Source: PUPG01 sp964463915 | GTDB lineage: Bacteria > Bacteroidota > Bacteroidia > Bacteroidales > UBA7960 | Length of the DNA: 41,422 nucleotides | Reading direction: 5' to 3' | NCBI GenBank assembly: GCA_964463915.1 | Contig: CAYXEH010000021.1 | Span: 1-41,422, forward strand | Shown: piece by piece, positions 22,687 through 30,540 of the stretch | Layout of the letters: every line of letters starts with the position of its first letter | Position numbering within the stretch: the stretch's first letter is position 1 | The notes under the pieces: model-generated | What the model was told of the DNA's origin: nothing | Databases searched by the model: none | What the model saw: the letters and a program-made list of their open reading frames with translations, nothing else | Made by a program: the position numbers and the translations under genes

Positions 22687-24222
22687 ATGAATCTCAAGGA
22701 TACAAAGCTTTACAACACAGACAGCAAACCACCTGAAGCCCTGAAACAATCTTTCCGAAACCTGATGGAACCCCTGCTTATCCTTTTTAATAAGGCTGCA
22801 GGAATGGTACTGAAAAACAAACAGTTCTACATCGCTTACAGCATTCCGGGGGGCGTTTATGGCTATTTTAAAGACCACAGCGTCAGTACCGGGGAGCTGG
22901 AGGCCATTGCAGATCGCATCCGGATAATGATCGAACAACGGGAAAAATTCCGCCATGAGGTACTTCCCCTGGAAAAGATTCTTCGTTACTTCGAAGCCAA
23001 TCAGCGAAAAGATATCATCCATCTTATCAAATCAAAGCCCTTTACCAAAGAACCGGAGGGGCTTCGCCTGGCACATCTGAATGGTTTCGGAGAGCTATTA
23101 ATCAATTATATACAGAACAATTATGACCGTCTGCAAAGCTTTCGTCTCGTTCCTTTCCACCAGGGCTTTTTCCTGATCGCCGACCCTGATTTCTTTGACA
23201 GGACGATGCCGTCAAAGCCTGAGACAAGCAAGTATTTCCACGGATTCGAAGAAACGGAACAAACAATGATGCACCTGGGCGTGGGAAGTTTTGCAGAACT
23301 GAACGACATCATCAGGCAGGAGAAGCTCCCGGAATTCATCAAGTTATCGGAGGCCTGGCAGGCCCGGCAGATATCGGTAATTGCCGAAAATATCCTGAAC
23401 CACCCCGACAATCCAAGACTCGTCTTCCTGGCCGGACCGACTTCTTCCGGAAAAACCACCTCAGCCAACCGCCTGGCCATAGAGTTAAAAGTAATGAAAA
23501 AAGAGGTGCTTATCCTGTCACTGGATCATTATTACCTCCCACACAGTGCCATCCCTGACGACCCGGTTACTGGGATCAAAAATTTTGAACAGATCAATGC
23601 GCTGAACCTTGAACTGTTTAATAAAGAGATCAGTGAACTGCTCGATGGCAAAGAAGTGCATTTATCCAGGTACCATTTTGATGGCCGGGGAGCCTCCCCC
23701 GAAAAAAAAACCACGAAGATCAGCCCGGAAACCTACATTATCGTAGAAGGGATACATGGCCTGAATCCCGAGTTGTGGGATAAAACCATGGAGACCCCCT
23801 CTTACCGCCTGTATGTATCGGCCCTGAGCACACTGAACATTCATGATCATCTTCCGCTGTCTACCTCTGATCACAGATTGATCCGCAGGCTTGTGCGGGA
23901 TCACCTGTTTCGTGGGTATAGTTTCAACGAAACCGTCAGGCGCTGGCCCGACGTCGTGCAAAATGAATATCACAGCATATTCCCCTTCCAGGAAAGCGCC
24001 CATGCCATTTTCAACTCCGCGTTGATCTATGAACTGGCTGTTTTCGCCCACTATGCCCCGGCCATTGCGGATCCTGAAAAGGCGGAAAATGAACAGATCC
24101 GTGAAGAGACAAAAAGACTGAACAGAATTCTCTCTTTGCTCATCCCCATTAATCCACTCGACATCCCGCCCACATCCATCCTCAGGGAATTCATCGGCGG
24201 AAGCAGTTTTCAGTACAGCTGA
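22687..24222 (+). CDS. Uridine-kinase-like nucleoside kinase with ThrRS-type N-terminal domain
   Basis: 511 residues. The N-terminal ~240 resemble the editing-side (SAD) region of threonyl-tRNA synthetase, as in known uridine-kinase fusions, here without a recognisable TGS domain. The kinase part has Walker A GPTSSGKTT (from residue 250; K256), LSLDHYYLP, YHFDG and IIVEGIHGLNPEL near 352, then RLIRRLVRDHLFRG, the lid region of uridine kinases. It would phosphorylate a nucleoside with NTP. The frame is open back to 22501, but a -7 promoter box lies within that stretch, so the ATG at 22687 is preferred. Starts at 22504 or 22546 remain possible. Confidence 0.85.
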   Translation: MNLKDTKLYNTDSKPPEALKQSFRNLMEPLLILFNKAAGMVLKNKQFYIAYSIPGGVYGYFKDHSVSTGELEAIADRIRIMIEQREKFRHEVLPLEKILRYFEANQRKDIIHLIKSKPFTKEPEGLRLAHLNGFGELLINYIQNNYDRLQSFRLVPFHQGFFLIADPDFFDRTMPSKPETSKYFHGFEETEQTMMHLGVGSFAELNDIIRQEKLPEFIKLSEAWQARQISVIAENILNHPDNPRLVFLAGPTSSGKTTSANRLAIELKVMKKEVLILSLDHYYLPHSAIPDDPVTGIKNFEQINALNLELFNKEISELLDGKEVHLSRYHFDGRGASPEKKTTKISPETYIIVEGIHGLNPELWDKTMETPSYRLYVSALSTLNIHDHLPLSTSDHRLIRRLVRDHLFRGYSFNETVRRWPDVVQNEYHSIFPFQESAHAIFNSALIYELAVFAHYAPAIADPEKAENEQIREETKRLNRILSLLIPINPLDIPPTSILREFIGGSSFQYS

Positions 24223-24414
24223 AAGCATCCACTTATTTTTTACCAGGAAATTTTTAATATCCCCGGGGAACCTTTTCACTTATCGAGAGCGTTCCGCATT
24301 CGCACATTGTTATAAACAAATGTTTAACGTATTGGATATTTTTATATATTGCATGGTTTTTATGCGACGACGGGTCGCGTGTTTTTATTTCCGTTCACCA
24401 AATCTTCAACCGAA

Positions 24415-25647
24415 ATGATACGATATTTTATTTTTGGAGCAGCCCTCCTGCTGCTTTCTGCTTCCCTGTCAACTGCCGGAGGGTACCAGGTAAGTCTGCA
24501 CGGACACAGACAAATAGGGATGGGCCTGATCGGGACCTCCCTCCACATGGATGCAAGCACTGTGTTCTTTAATCCTGGCGGGCTGGCCATGATGCCTCAG
24601 CAGGTGAGCATTCTCGGAGGCGTCAGTGGCATTTTTGCCAACACCACATTTCGGATGGAACAACCTTCTGTATATCAGGCCCAAACAGACAACCCGCCTG
24701 GAACTCCTTTTTATTTCTATGCCGCCGCCATGGTCACCGACAGATTGGCTGCCGGTGTGGCAGTCAACACACCATATGGCAACAGCCTTTCATGGGAGGA
24801 AGGATGGGCCGGCCGCTTTTTGATCCAGGACATCTCACTGCGTGCCATCACTATTCAGCCCACACTTTCTTACAAGGTAAGTGATATGTTATCGGTTGGC
24901 GCAGGCTTTATTTACACCCTGGGTTCGGTCGGGATGACACAGGCATTACCTGTTAGCGGGCCCGAGGGCGAAGGCCGGGTAAATATCGAGGGCAGCACCG
25001 CCAATTATGGCTTCAATGCGGGAATACAGTTCTCCCATCCGGGGGGGCTGAAAGCCGGGCTCAGTTACCGTTCCCAAATAGACATGGAGATGGAAAATGC
25101 AGATGCTTTATTCAGCGTACCTTCCTCCCTGTCCGACAATTTCCCGGCCGAAAACGCTGTGGCTGTCAGCCTGCCCTTGCCGGCCAACCTGGATTTTGGG
25201 CTCTCATACCAGTTTACCCGCGACTTTATGGCAGGGTTTTCACTGAATTATGTCTTCTGGGATGTGTATAAAGAACTGAATTTCGACTTTGAAACCAACA
25301 CCCCCGCACTGGATGATAGCCGGAACCCCAGGAATTACAGCAATACCCTTATTGCAAGAATAGGGGCCGAGTACAGAGTCAACCAGCACATGTTTGTGCG
25401 GGCAGGTGCTTATTTCGATCCAAGCCCGGTCAACGAAGACTATTTTTCCCCCGAAACTCCAAGCCTGGACAACCTCGCCTTCTCGGGAGGGCTCACTTAT
25501 ATGCCAACCCGCAACCTGAGTATTGATGCCAGCCTGCTTTTTGTCATGGGACTGGAAACAGAGGCGGCTTACGGCCCGGAGAACTTTGGCGGCACTTACA
25601 GTACAAGGGTACTGATACCTGGAATCGGGATCAGTTACGGATTGTAG
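24415..25647 (+). CDS. FadL/OmpP1-family outer-membrane transporter
   Basis: 410-residue outer-membrane protein. A signal peptide (MIRYFIFGAALLLLSASLSTAG) precedes GGYQVSLHGHRQIGMGLIGTS, the FadL-type N-terminal hatch, and MDASTVFFNPGGLAMM, the family's Asn-Pro-Ala/Gly motif. The rest is amphipathic beta-strand sequence such as GFSLNYVFWDVYKELNFDF, ending GIGISYGL. Such proteins import hydrophobic compounds such as fatty acids or aromatics. The ATG at 24415 gives a complete signal peptide; an upstream TTG start would bury it. No well-placed promoter was recognised in the 190 nt before it. Confidence 0.9.
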   Translation: MIRYFIFGAALLLLSASLSTAGGYQVSLHGHRQIGMGLIGTSLHMDASTVFFNPGGLAMMPQQVSILGGVSGIFANTTFRMEQPSVYQAQTDNPPGTPFYFYAAAMVTDRLAAGVAVNTPYGNSLSWEEGWAGRFLIQDISLRAITIQPTLSYKVSDMLSVGAGFIYTLGSVGMTQALPVSGPEGEGRVNIEGSTANYGFNAGIQFSHPGGLKAGLSYRSQIDMEMENADALFSVPSSLSDNFPAENAVAVSLPLPANLDFGLSYQFTRDFMAGFSLNYVFWDVYKELNFDFETNTPALDDSRNPRNYSNTLIARIGAEYRVNQHMFVRAGAYFDPSPVNEDYFSPETPSLDNLAFSGGLTYMPTRNLSIDASLLFVMGLETEAAYGPENFGGTYSTRVLIPGIGISYGL

Positions 25648-25729
25648 AGGCCGGTAGGGGTGCAGATGCCAGCTTCAGGCCGTATGGCAAACCCTTACTG
25701 TCATATTTCCAAACCGCCTCAAGCGTACC

Positions 25730-25830
25730 CGAATTACTCCCTTTACCATATTGACAAGAACCAACACAAAGAAAACAAACCGAACCGCATTCCACGAATT
25801 ACTCCCTTTACCATATTGACAAGAACCAAC
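25730..25830. repeat. Perfect 36-nt direct repeat, 29-nt spacer, upstream of an SGNH lipoprotein gene
   Basis: Bases 25730-25765 and 25795-25830 are identical 36-mers separated by 29 nt, a 65-nt period. The right copy ends 18 nt before the lipoprotein ATG. The repeat has no strong internal dyad, there are only two copies, and no cas gene is present. A tandem duplication of the gene leader is the simplest reading; faint similarity continues after each copy (AAACC...GAACC). Confidence 0.85.
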
Positions 25831-25848
25831 CACCCAATACCTTAAACC

Positions 25849-27132
25849 ATGAACCATACAGCACGCAAATACCTGCTTCTGATCTTTCTCTTCTGGATCA
25901 TTCCCGGATGTGAACCGGAAATAGATCAGCCGGACCCGCATTCGGGGGAGGCTGATTTCACCACTTTTACAGCAATCGGCAATTCCCTGACAGCAGGGTT
26001 TATGGACGGGGAATTATTCAGGGACGGCCAGGAACACTCCCTGGCAAACCTCCTGGCCGGTCAGCTTTCCCATGTGGGGCTCACTTCCTTTTCTCAGCCC
26101 CTGATGAAGGATGAACTGGGATTCGGAAACCGGCTGATCCTGGCAGAAGCAGACGGCTCACTGATGCCGGTACCGGCCCCGGGCACCCCGGATCCTGCCA
26201 ACAGTGAGAACATTTTCAACGCAGAAGGCCCCTTCCACAACCTCGGCGTACCGGGGGCAAAGGTGCAGCACTTGTTGTTTGAGGGATACGGAACCCTGAA
26301 TCCTTACTTCGGGCGTTTTGCCGCCAATCCGGCCTCGAGCAGTGTCCTGACCGATGCAATGGCGCTTCAACCGACCTTTTTCAGTTTATGGGCCGGAAAC
26401 AACGACATTATCGGGTTTGCCACAAGCGGAGGTAAAGGAGAAGACATTACCTCAACAGGAGAGTTTGCCACTTTTTACCAGATGATAGTTTCACAGCTGA
26501 CGCAGGAAGGTGCCAGCGGGGTGGTCGCCAATATCCCGGACATTACCAGTATTCCCTTCTTTACAACTGTTCCTTACAATGCACTCCCTCTTGTGGAACA
26601 GGCCATGGTGGACCAGCTCAACAGTGCCTACCAGGAAGCCCCTCATATCAGTTTCTCGCTGGGGATGAATGCCCTGGTGGCAGCGGACGACAGCCATCCG
26701 GCAGGAATAAGACAGCTGGAAGAGGGAGAAATCGTACTGCTCACAGCCCTGACAGGGATCACACAACAAGGTTGGGGCAGCCAGACTCCTTTGCCGGAAA
26801 CGCATTACCTGTCAGAAGCCCAGGTCACAGAAATCCATGAGGCTACGGCAGCCTTCAACCAGGTGATCAGGGAAACAGCCAGCACCATGGGTCTTGCACA
26901 TGTGGATATGCACCAGCAGTTACAGAAGGCAGGCCAGGGCATATACATTGATGGCATTGCCTTTGACTCATCCTTCATCACAGGGGGGATCTTTTCCCTG
27001 GACGGAATTCACCTAAGCAAAAGGGGTAGTGCCATCGTGGCCAATGATTTCATTGAAGCCATCAATCAGCGATTCGACGCCACCATTCCCAAAGTGCCGG
27101 CAGGCCAGATTGAGGGTATTGCCTTTCCCTGA
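25849..27132 (+). CDS. SGNH/GDSL-family hydrolase lipoprotein
   Basis: 427 residues. A signal peptide ends in lipobox IIPGC (C21), so the protein is lipid-anchored. SGNH blocks are present: AIGNSLTAG with nucleophile S46 (GNSL variant of GDSL), WAGNND (residues 181-186; block III Asn), and DGIHLSKRG with D385 and H388 completing the triad. The family cleaves esters of lipids or carbohydrates; the substrate is not evident. Its position after a FadL-type porin could reflect lipid scavenging, but the 200-nt gap and separate leader make co-transcription uncertain. Convergent with the nitroreductase, with a 12-nt gap. Confidence 0.88.
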   Translation: MNHTARKYLLLIFLFWIIPGCEPEIDQPDPHSGEADFTTFTAIGNSLTAGFMDGELFRDGQEHSLANLLAGQLSHVGLTSFSQPLMKDELGFGNRLILAEADGSLMPVPAPGTPDPANSENIFNAEGPFHNLGVPGAKVQHLLFEGYGTLNPYFGRFAANPASSSVLTDAMALQPTFFSLWAGNNDIIGFATSGGKGEDITSTGEFATFYQMIVSQLTQEGASGVVANIPDITSIPFFTTVPYNALPLVEQAMVDQLNSAYQEAPHISFSLGMNALVAADDSHPAGIRQLEEGEIVLLTALTGITQQGWGSQTPLPETHYLSEAQVTEIHEATAAFNQVIRETASTMGLAHVDMHQQLQKAGQGIYIDGIAFDSSFITGGIFSLDGIHLSKRGSAIVANDFIEAINQRFDATIPKVPAGQIEGIAFP

Positions 27133-27144
27133 CCATCAGGTTGA

Positions 27145-27903
27145 TCACTCTTCGTGATTCATGAATCCCTGTTTGTGAAGTGCATCCAGCATTACCTTGC
27201 TGAAGTGGATGTTGTCTTTCTTGGTGTACCGCTTCCGGGTGAAAATCTGTGCTAGGTTTTTCAGCTGATTCTCCCTGATCAGGTCGGCCGTCAGGGGAAG
27301 GTTTTCCTTTTCATGGTAGATCCGGTCTATATCTTCCCGACTGTAATCCCTGTATGTTTCGTGGTGCACAACCCCTTCGGCTGGCAAACGGTCTACCTGC
27401 TCCGGATCTTCATCAGGGTAGCCAACAACAAGAGTGGTCACGGGCACAACGCCTTCCGGCAGATCAAAAAAGTCGATCAGCTTGTCGGCCTGGTAGGTGG
27501 TGGTTCCCAGGTAACAGATCCCCAGTCTGTGCGCCTCCGCAGCTACCGCCACATTCTGAGACACCAGCAAGGCATCGATGGCAGCTGTAAAGAAGGAAAG
27601 GAAGTTGTCATAGCCCGGGTCTGCATCCCTTTGCCGGCACCATTTGTTGAACCGGTTAAAATCGGCACAGAAAGTAAGAAGTACGGGAGCCTGCTCTACC
27701 ATTGGTTGCCCGAAATGAAGTTTGCAGAGCTCTTTGCGCTTTTGTTCATCCCTGGAAACAATGACGCTGTATACCTGCATGTTCCCGGTGGTTGAAGCAC
27801 GAAACCCGGCTTCAAGCACTTCGTTCAGTACCTGATCGTCGATAGGGTCACTTTTATATTTACGGATTGTACGGTGATTCAGGAGGGTTTTGATGGTTTC
27901 CAT
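27145..27903 (-). CDS. NfsA/FRP-type nitroreductase
   Basis: 252-residue flavin oxidoreductase. The N-terminal HRTIRKYKSDPID and ASTTGNMQVYS segments bind FMN phosphate in this family. The central SQNVAVAAEAHRLGICYLGTT and the VVPVTTLVVGYPDEDP segments place it in the NfsA-like group, and a C-terminal basic region (IFTRKRYTKKDN) is usual for it. It would reduce quinones, nitro compounds or flavin using NAD(P)H. It is a single gene with a well-formed promoter and probably does not depend on the polysaccharide genes upstream. Confidence 0.9.
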   Translation of the reverse strand: METIKTLLNHRTIRKYKSDPIDDQVLNEVLEAGFRASTTGNMQVYSVIVSRDEQKRKELCKLHFGQPMVEQAPVLLTFCADFNRFNKWCRQRDADPGYDNFLSFFTAAIDALLVSQNVAVAAEAHRLGICYLGTTTYQADKLIDFFDLPEGVVPVTTLVVGYPDEDPEQVDRLPAEGVVHHETYRDYSREDIDRIYHEKENLPLTADLIRENQLKNLAQIFTRKRYTKKDNIHFSKVMLDALHKQGFMNHEE

Positions 27904-27928
27904 AGTGTCGGTATATTTTGTTCGGCCA

Positions 27929-27960
27929 CAAAATTAAAGGATAATCAAGTGGTTTACAAA
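27929..27960 (-). promoter_or_regulatory. Promoter of the nitroreductase gene
   Basis: On the minus strand TTTG (27957-27960), a 20-nt spacer and TAATTTTG (27929-27936) give a full match to the Bacteroidota -33/-7 consensus, 25 nt before the ATG. It also overlaps the region just past the preceding ligase gene. Confidence 0.7.
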
Positions 27961-27966
27961 AAAACC

Positions 27967-29394
27967 TCATGTCCTTTGTTCCCTTTTAGGGTAAAAGACA
28001 TCCATGGCAACCAGTATGGCCATCATCCCCCAAAAGGGCACCGAAGCCTTATCGGTATCCAGGAAATTATTCAACAGTCCATGGGTCAGATAGGTGATGA
28101 ATCCCAGTGTCAGGCCCAGGGCAATGAGACGCATCTCTCTGTCAGGTGCCTGTTTATAAAGTTTCACTCCTGTGGCCATTAATGCCAGTACCAGGCCAAT
28201 AAAGAAGAGCATTCCGGGAAGCCCGCTTTCTGATAGCGGTCCGATATATTCGCTGTGGGCATTCCCAAGGTCACCAAAATGGGTGGTTATAATGGTATAA
28301 TCCTCCGCGCGCTGAAAAGGGGCATACACAAACTGGTATGTTCCTGGTCCCCAGCCAAACACCGGTCTTTCTTCGTACATGCGGTAAGCAGACCTCCAAC
28401 GGTTGATCCGCTCCAGGTTGGATGCATCCGAAGTGATATTGGTAATGGATTGCACATGCTCGGAAAAATCACCGGATGACTCCTGCTGATTACGTTCCAG
28501 TTGCATCACGATCTCAGTCTGGAACAGGGCAAAGATCCCCAGCAGCAGGATTAGCCCGGCAAGGATGAATCGGAATTTAAGGCGGAAAACCAGGATAACG
28601 AAACCGCCGGCAGCCACAATCAGGCTCAGCCAGGAGGCACGGCTGAAACTGAATAAAATGCCCGCACAAAACAACAGAAACACCATCACTGCAAGCCGCC
28701 TGCGCAGCACACTACCGGAACGATTAAAGGCCATTACAATAAAAAAAGGTGCAACAAGGGCCAATACTGCTCCGTAATGCGTATGGTCATTAAAAAACGG
28801 CTGAACCATTGCATAGCCGACCTCCCTCTCAAACCCATGAAGATAATGTTTATAGGTGGCCATCATCACCACAACGGCCAGGGCCGATCCGAACAGCCAC
28901 ATAAAACGGTGCATATTTTTCCGCTCGCGAAACAGGTAGACCCCGATGAAAAAGAAAGTGGTGACAAACCAAAAACGGGAAATAAAAAACTTAAAAGACA
29001 CCAGCGGCATTTCGCTGGTGATGGTGGTCACCAACATCCACAACAACTGGATGATCAAAAAAACCGTTAACGGATGACGCAATACCCGTTTGTCATAATT
29101 CCCCTCATAAATAAGCCTTACAACAAAAAGCAGCATAATAACTACGATAACCGGCTCGGTGGGAAGAGTCATTGCGAAACCCAGTTCTTCGTGTACATAT
29201 TTAAACGAGAAAGGAGTCAGAAAAACCAGGAGCAATATCAGTTTATCCAGGGAAAAAAACAACATCAGCATAACTCCGAGTGCAACAGGCATTGCCGATA
29301 GCCAGTAAACCCCCTGAACCATCATCATCAGGTTCAGGACGATAAACACAAGGCAACCCCCATAAAGCCAATAAAGCCTGTTTTCTTTCAACAC
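27967..29394 (-). CDS. O-antigen ligase/polymerase (Wzy/WaaL-like)
   Basis: About 475 residues with ten to twelve membrane segments and one large extracytoplasmic loop holding the conserved region VFGWGPGTYQFVYAPF ... GNAHSEYIGPLSESGLPG, characteristic of the Wzy_C/WaaL superfamily. It either polymerises surface-polysaccharide repeats or ligates glycan to an acceptor; sequence alone does not separate these. The start is uncertain: GTG at 29394 lies 4 nt after the upstream stop, TTG follows at 29391, and an ATG at 29463 would overlap the preceding gene by 65 nt. The GTG is chosen for its operon-like spacing. Co-transcribed with the chain-length regulator. Confidence 0.82.
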   Translation of the reverse strand: MLKENRLYWLYGGCLVFIVLNLMMMVQGVYWLSAMPVALGVMLMLFFSLDKLILLLVFLTPFSFKYVHEELGFAMTLPTEPVIVVIMLLFVVRLIYEGNYDKRVLRHPLTVFLIIQLLWMLVTTITSEMPLVSFKFFISRFWFVTTFFFIGVYLFRERKNMHRFMWLFGSALAVVVMMATYKHYLHGFEREVGYAMVQPFFNDHTHYGAVLALVAPFFIVMAFNRSGSVLRRRLAVMVFLLFCAGILFSFSRASWLSLIVAAGGFVILVFRLKFRFILAGLILLLGIFALFQTEIVMQLERNQQESSGDFSEHVQSITNITSDASNLERINRWRSAYRMYEERPVFGWGPGTYQFVYAPFQRAEDYTIITTHFGDLGNAHSEYIGPLSESGLPGMLFFIGLVLALMATGVKLYKQAPDREMRLIALGLTLGFITYLTHGLLNNFLDTDKASVPFWGMMAILVAMDVFYPKREQRT

Positions 29395-29398
29395 CTGA

Positions 29399-30445
29399 CT
29401 AAGAAGACTTTGGAGTTTTAGCTTTCTTTTCCTTAATGATCCCCTTGTTACGCAGGTTCTCATACACCATCAGGATCATGACACCTGCAAAACCGGCGGC
29501 AAACACTGATAGAAACACAATCAGCCAGCGAACAGGATATACCTTATGCTCAGATTCGTAAGCCCTGTCGAGCACAAACTTGAAGGGAACGAAATTTTCC
29601 AGGTCGGCTTTGGCCTCATGGTACCGGCGCTGGCTTGATATCAGATGATCACTGATGTCATCCAGGTAGGCAGAATGAAAAACATAGGACCCTCCATGCT
29701 CGCTCAGCAGCCTCAGCCTGTCTTCAAGCCTGCTTACCCCCTCCTGGTTGTCTGCTGAAAGGTCTTTTGCCAGCTGACGTGTAAACATGGCCGATTGCCC
29801 CTCCAGGTCATAGACCCCCAGCTCCATAATAATCCGAAGGGAGTCTTCCACCTCCTTGACCTGTGCCTGAAGATTTTCATACTGTTCTTTGGCGACCTCA
29901 TAGGCAAGCTCAGCCCTTTCGCGACGAAGTTCATTCTGTACTGTGTCGCCCAGGGCTGCCAGTTCATTAGCCAATTCAGCAGCCATGGCCGGATCCTTGT
30001 CACGCACACTGATCTCTACGGCACCGTATTGAGTGCGGCGGAATGAAATGTTGCTATGGTATTCTTCGGTAAGCTGGGCACGTGGATACTGGGCATCTTC
30101 AGGAATCTCATAGTGAGACATCAGATCAAAACGCTCAATGATGCGATCCCGGACATTTCCTGATTCCAGCACCTGAAGGGTTCTCTCTGCCTCTTCCACG
30201 TCTCCGTAGTCAAGGAAATCCTGGCGTGCCCATTCGGCCCCTACCAGTACCGTACGTGACAGACTTCCTGAAGTGGTCGGAAACATAATGACCGATGACT
30301 GATACTTTGGCGTGATAAAATACGGGGCAGAAAAAATAGCAGCTGCAATGGCGGCTACCACGCAAATAATAAACAAATGTTTCCACCAGCGTATAATAAA
30401 CAAAAACACATTGGAAGAATCAAAGACATTGTTTTTTGGGCTCAT
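29399..30445 (-). CDS. Wzz-type polysaccharide chain-length determinant
   Basis: 348-residue polysaccharide co-polymerase with the expected two membrane helices. One is near the N-terminus (HLFIICVVAAIAAAIFSAPYF), one near the C-terminus (WLIVFLSVFAAGFAGVMILMVY). The periplasmic domain between them is largely helical and coiled coil (LANELAALGDTVQNELRRE and following). There is no cytoplasmic tyrosine-kinase domain. It would set glycan chain length together with the adjacent ligase/polymerase. The ATG at 30445 is chosen; the frame extends upstream only to a TTG. Confidence 0.87.
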   Translation of the reverse strand: MSPKNNVFDSSNVFLFIIRWWKHLFIICVVAAIAAAIFSAPYFITPKYQSSVIMFPTTSGSLSRTVLVGAEWARQDFLDYGDVEEAERTLQVLESGNVRDRIIERFDLMSHYEIPEDAQYPRAQLTEEYHSNISFRRTQYGAVEISVRDKDPAMAAELANELAALGDTVQNELRRERAELAYEVAKEQYENLQAQVKEVEDSLRIIMELGVYDLEGQSAMFTRQLAKDLSADNQEGVSRLEDRLRLLSEHGGSYVFHSAYLDDISDHLISSQRRYHEAKADLENFVPFKFVLDRAYESEHKVYPVRWLIVFLSVFAAGFAGVMILMVYENLRNKGIIKEKKAKTPKSS

Positions 30446-30514
30446 TTTGAATGTGGTTTGGGCTTGTATATTATTTTTAACGAAGGCTAAATCCAATTAT
30501 TTGAAGAATTGCGG

Positions 30515-30522
30515 CAAAATTA
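30515..30522 (-). promoter_or_regulatory. -7 promoter element of the chain-length determinant
   Basis: The minus strand reads TAATTTTG in the 95-nt gap after the flippase gene, 69 nt before the wzz-like ATG. It suggests that the last two polysaccharide genes can be expressed separately from the flippase. No clear -33 element. Confidence 0.4.
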
Positions 30523-30540
30523 AGAAAAAACAGGCGTAAA

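Noticed and set aside
25730..25830. Mini-CRISPR array
   Set aside because: Only two repeat copies, no palindromic character, no cas genes in the window, and the right copy abuts a gene start. Kept as a direct repeat only.
25660..25845. 61-codon open frame over the repeat region
   Set aside because: It is made largely of the duplicated leader sequence, with no start context or homology; the repeat explains it.
28777..29301. Two adjacent plus-strand open frames (97 and 75 codons) inside the ligase gene
   Set aside because: They are antisense to membrane segments and extremely rich in His, Lys and Gln, a typical artefact of reading hydrophobic codons backwards.
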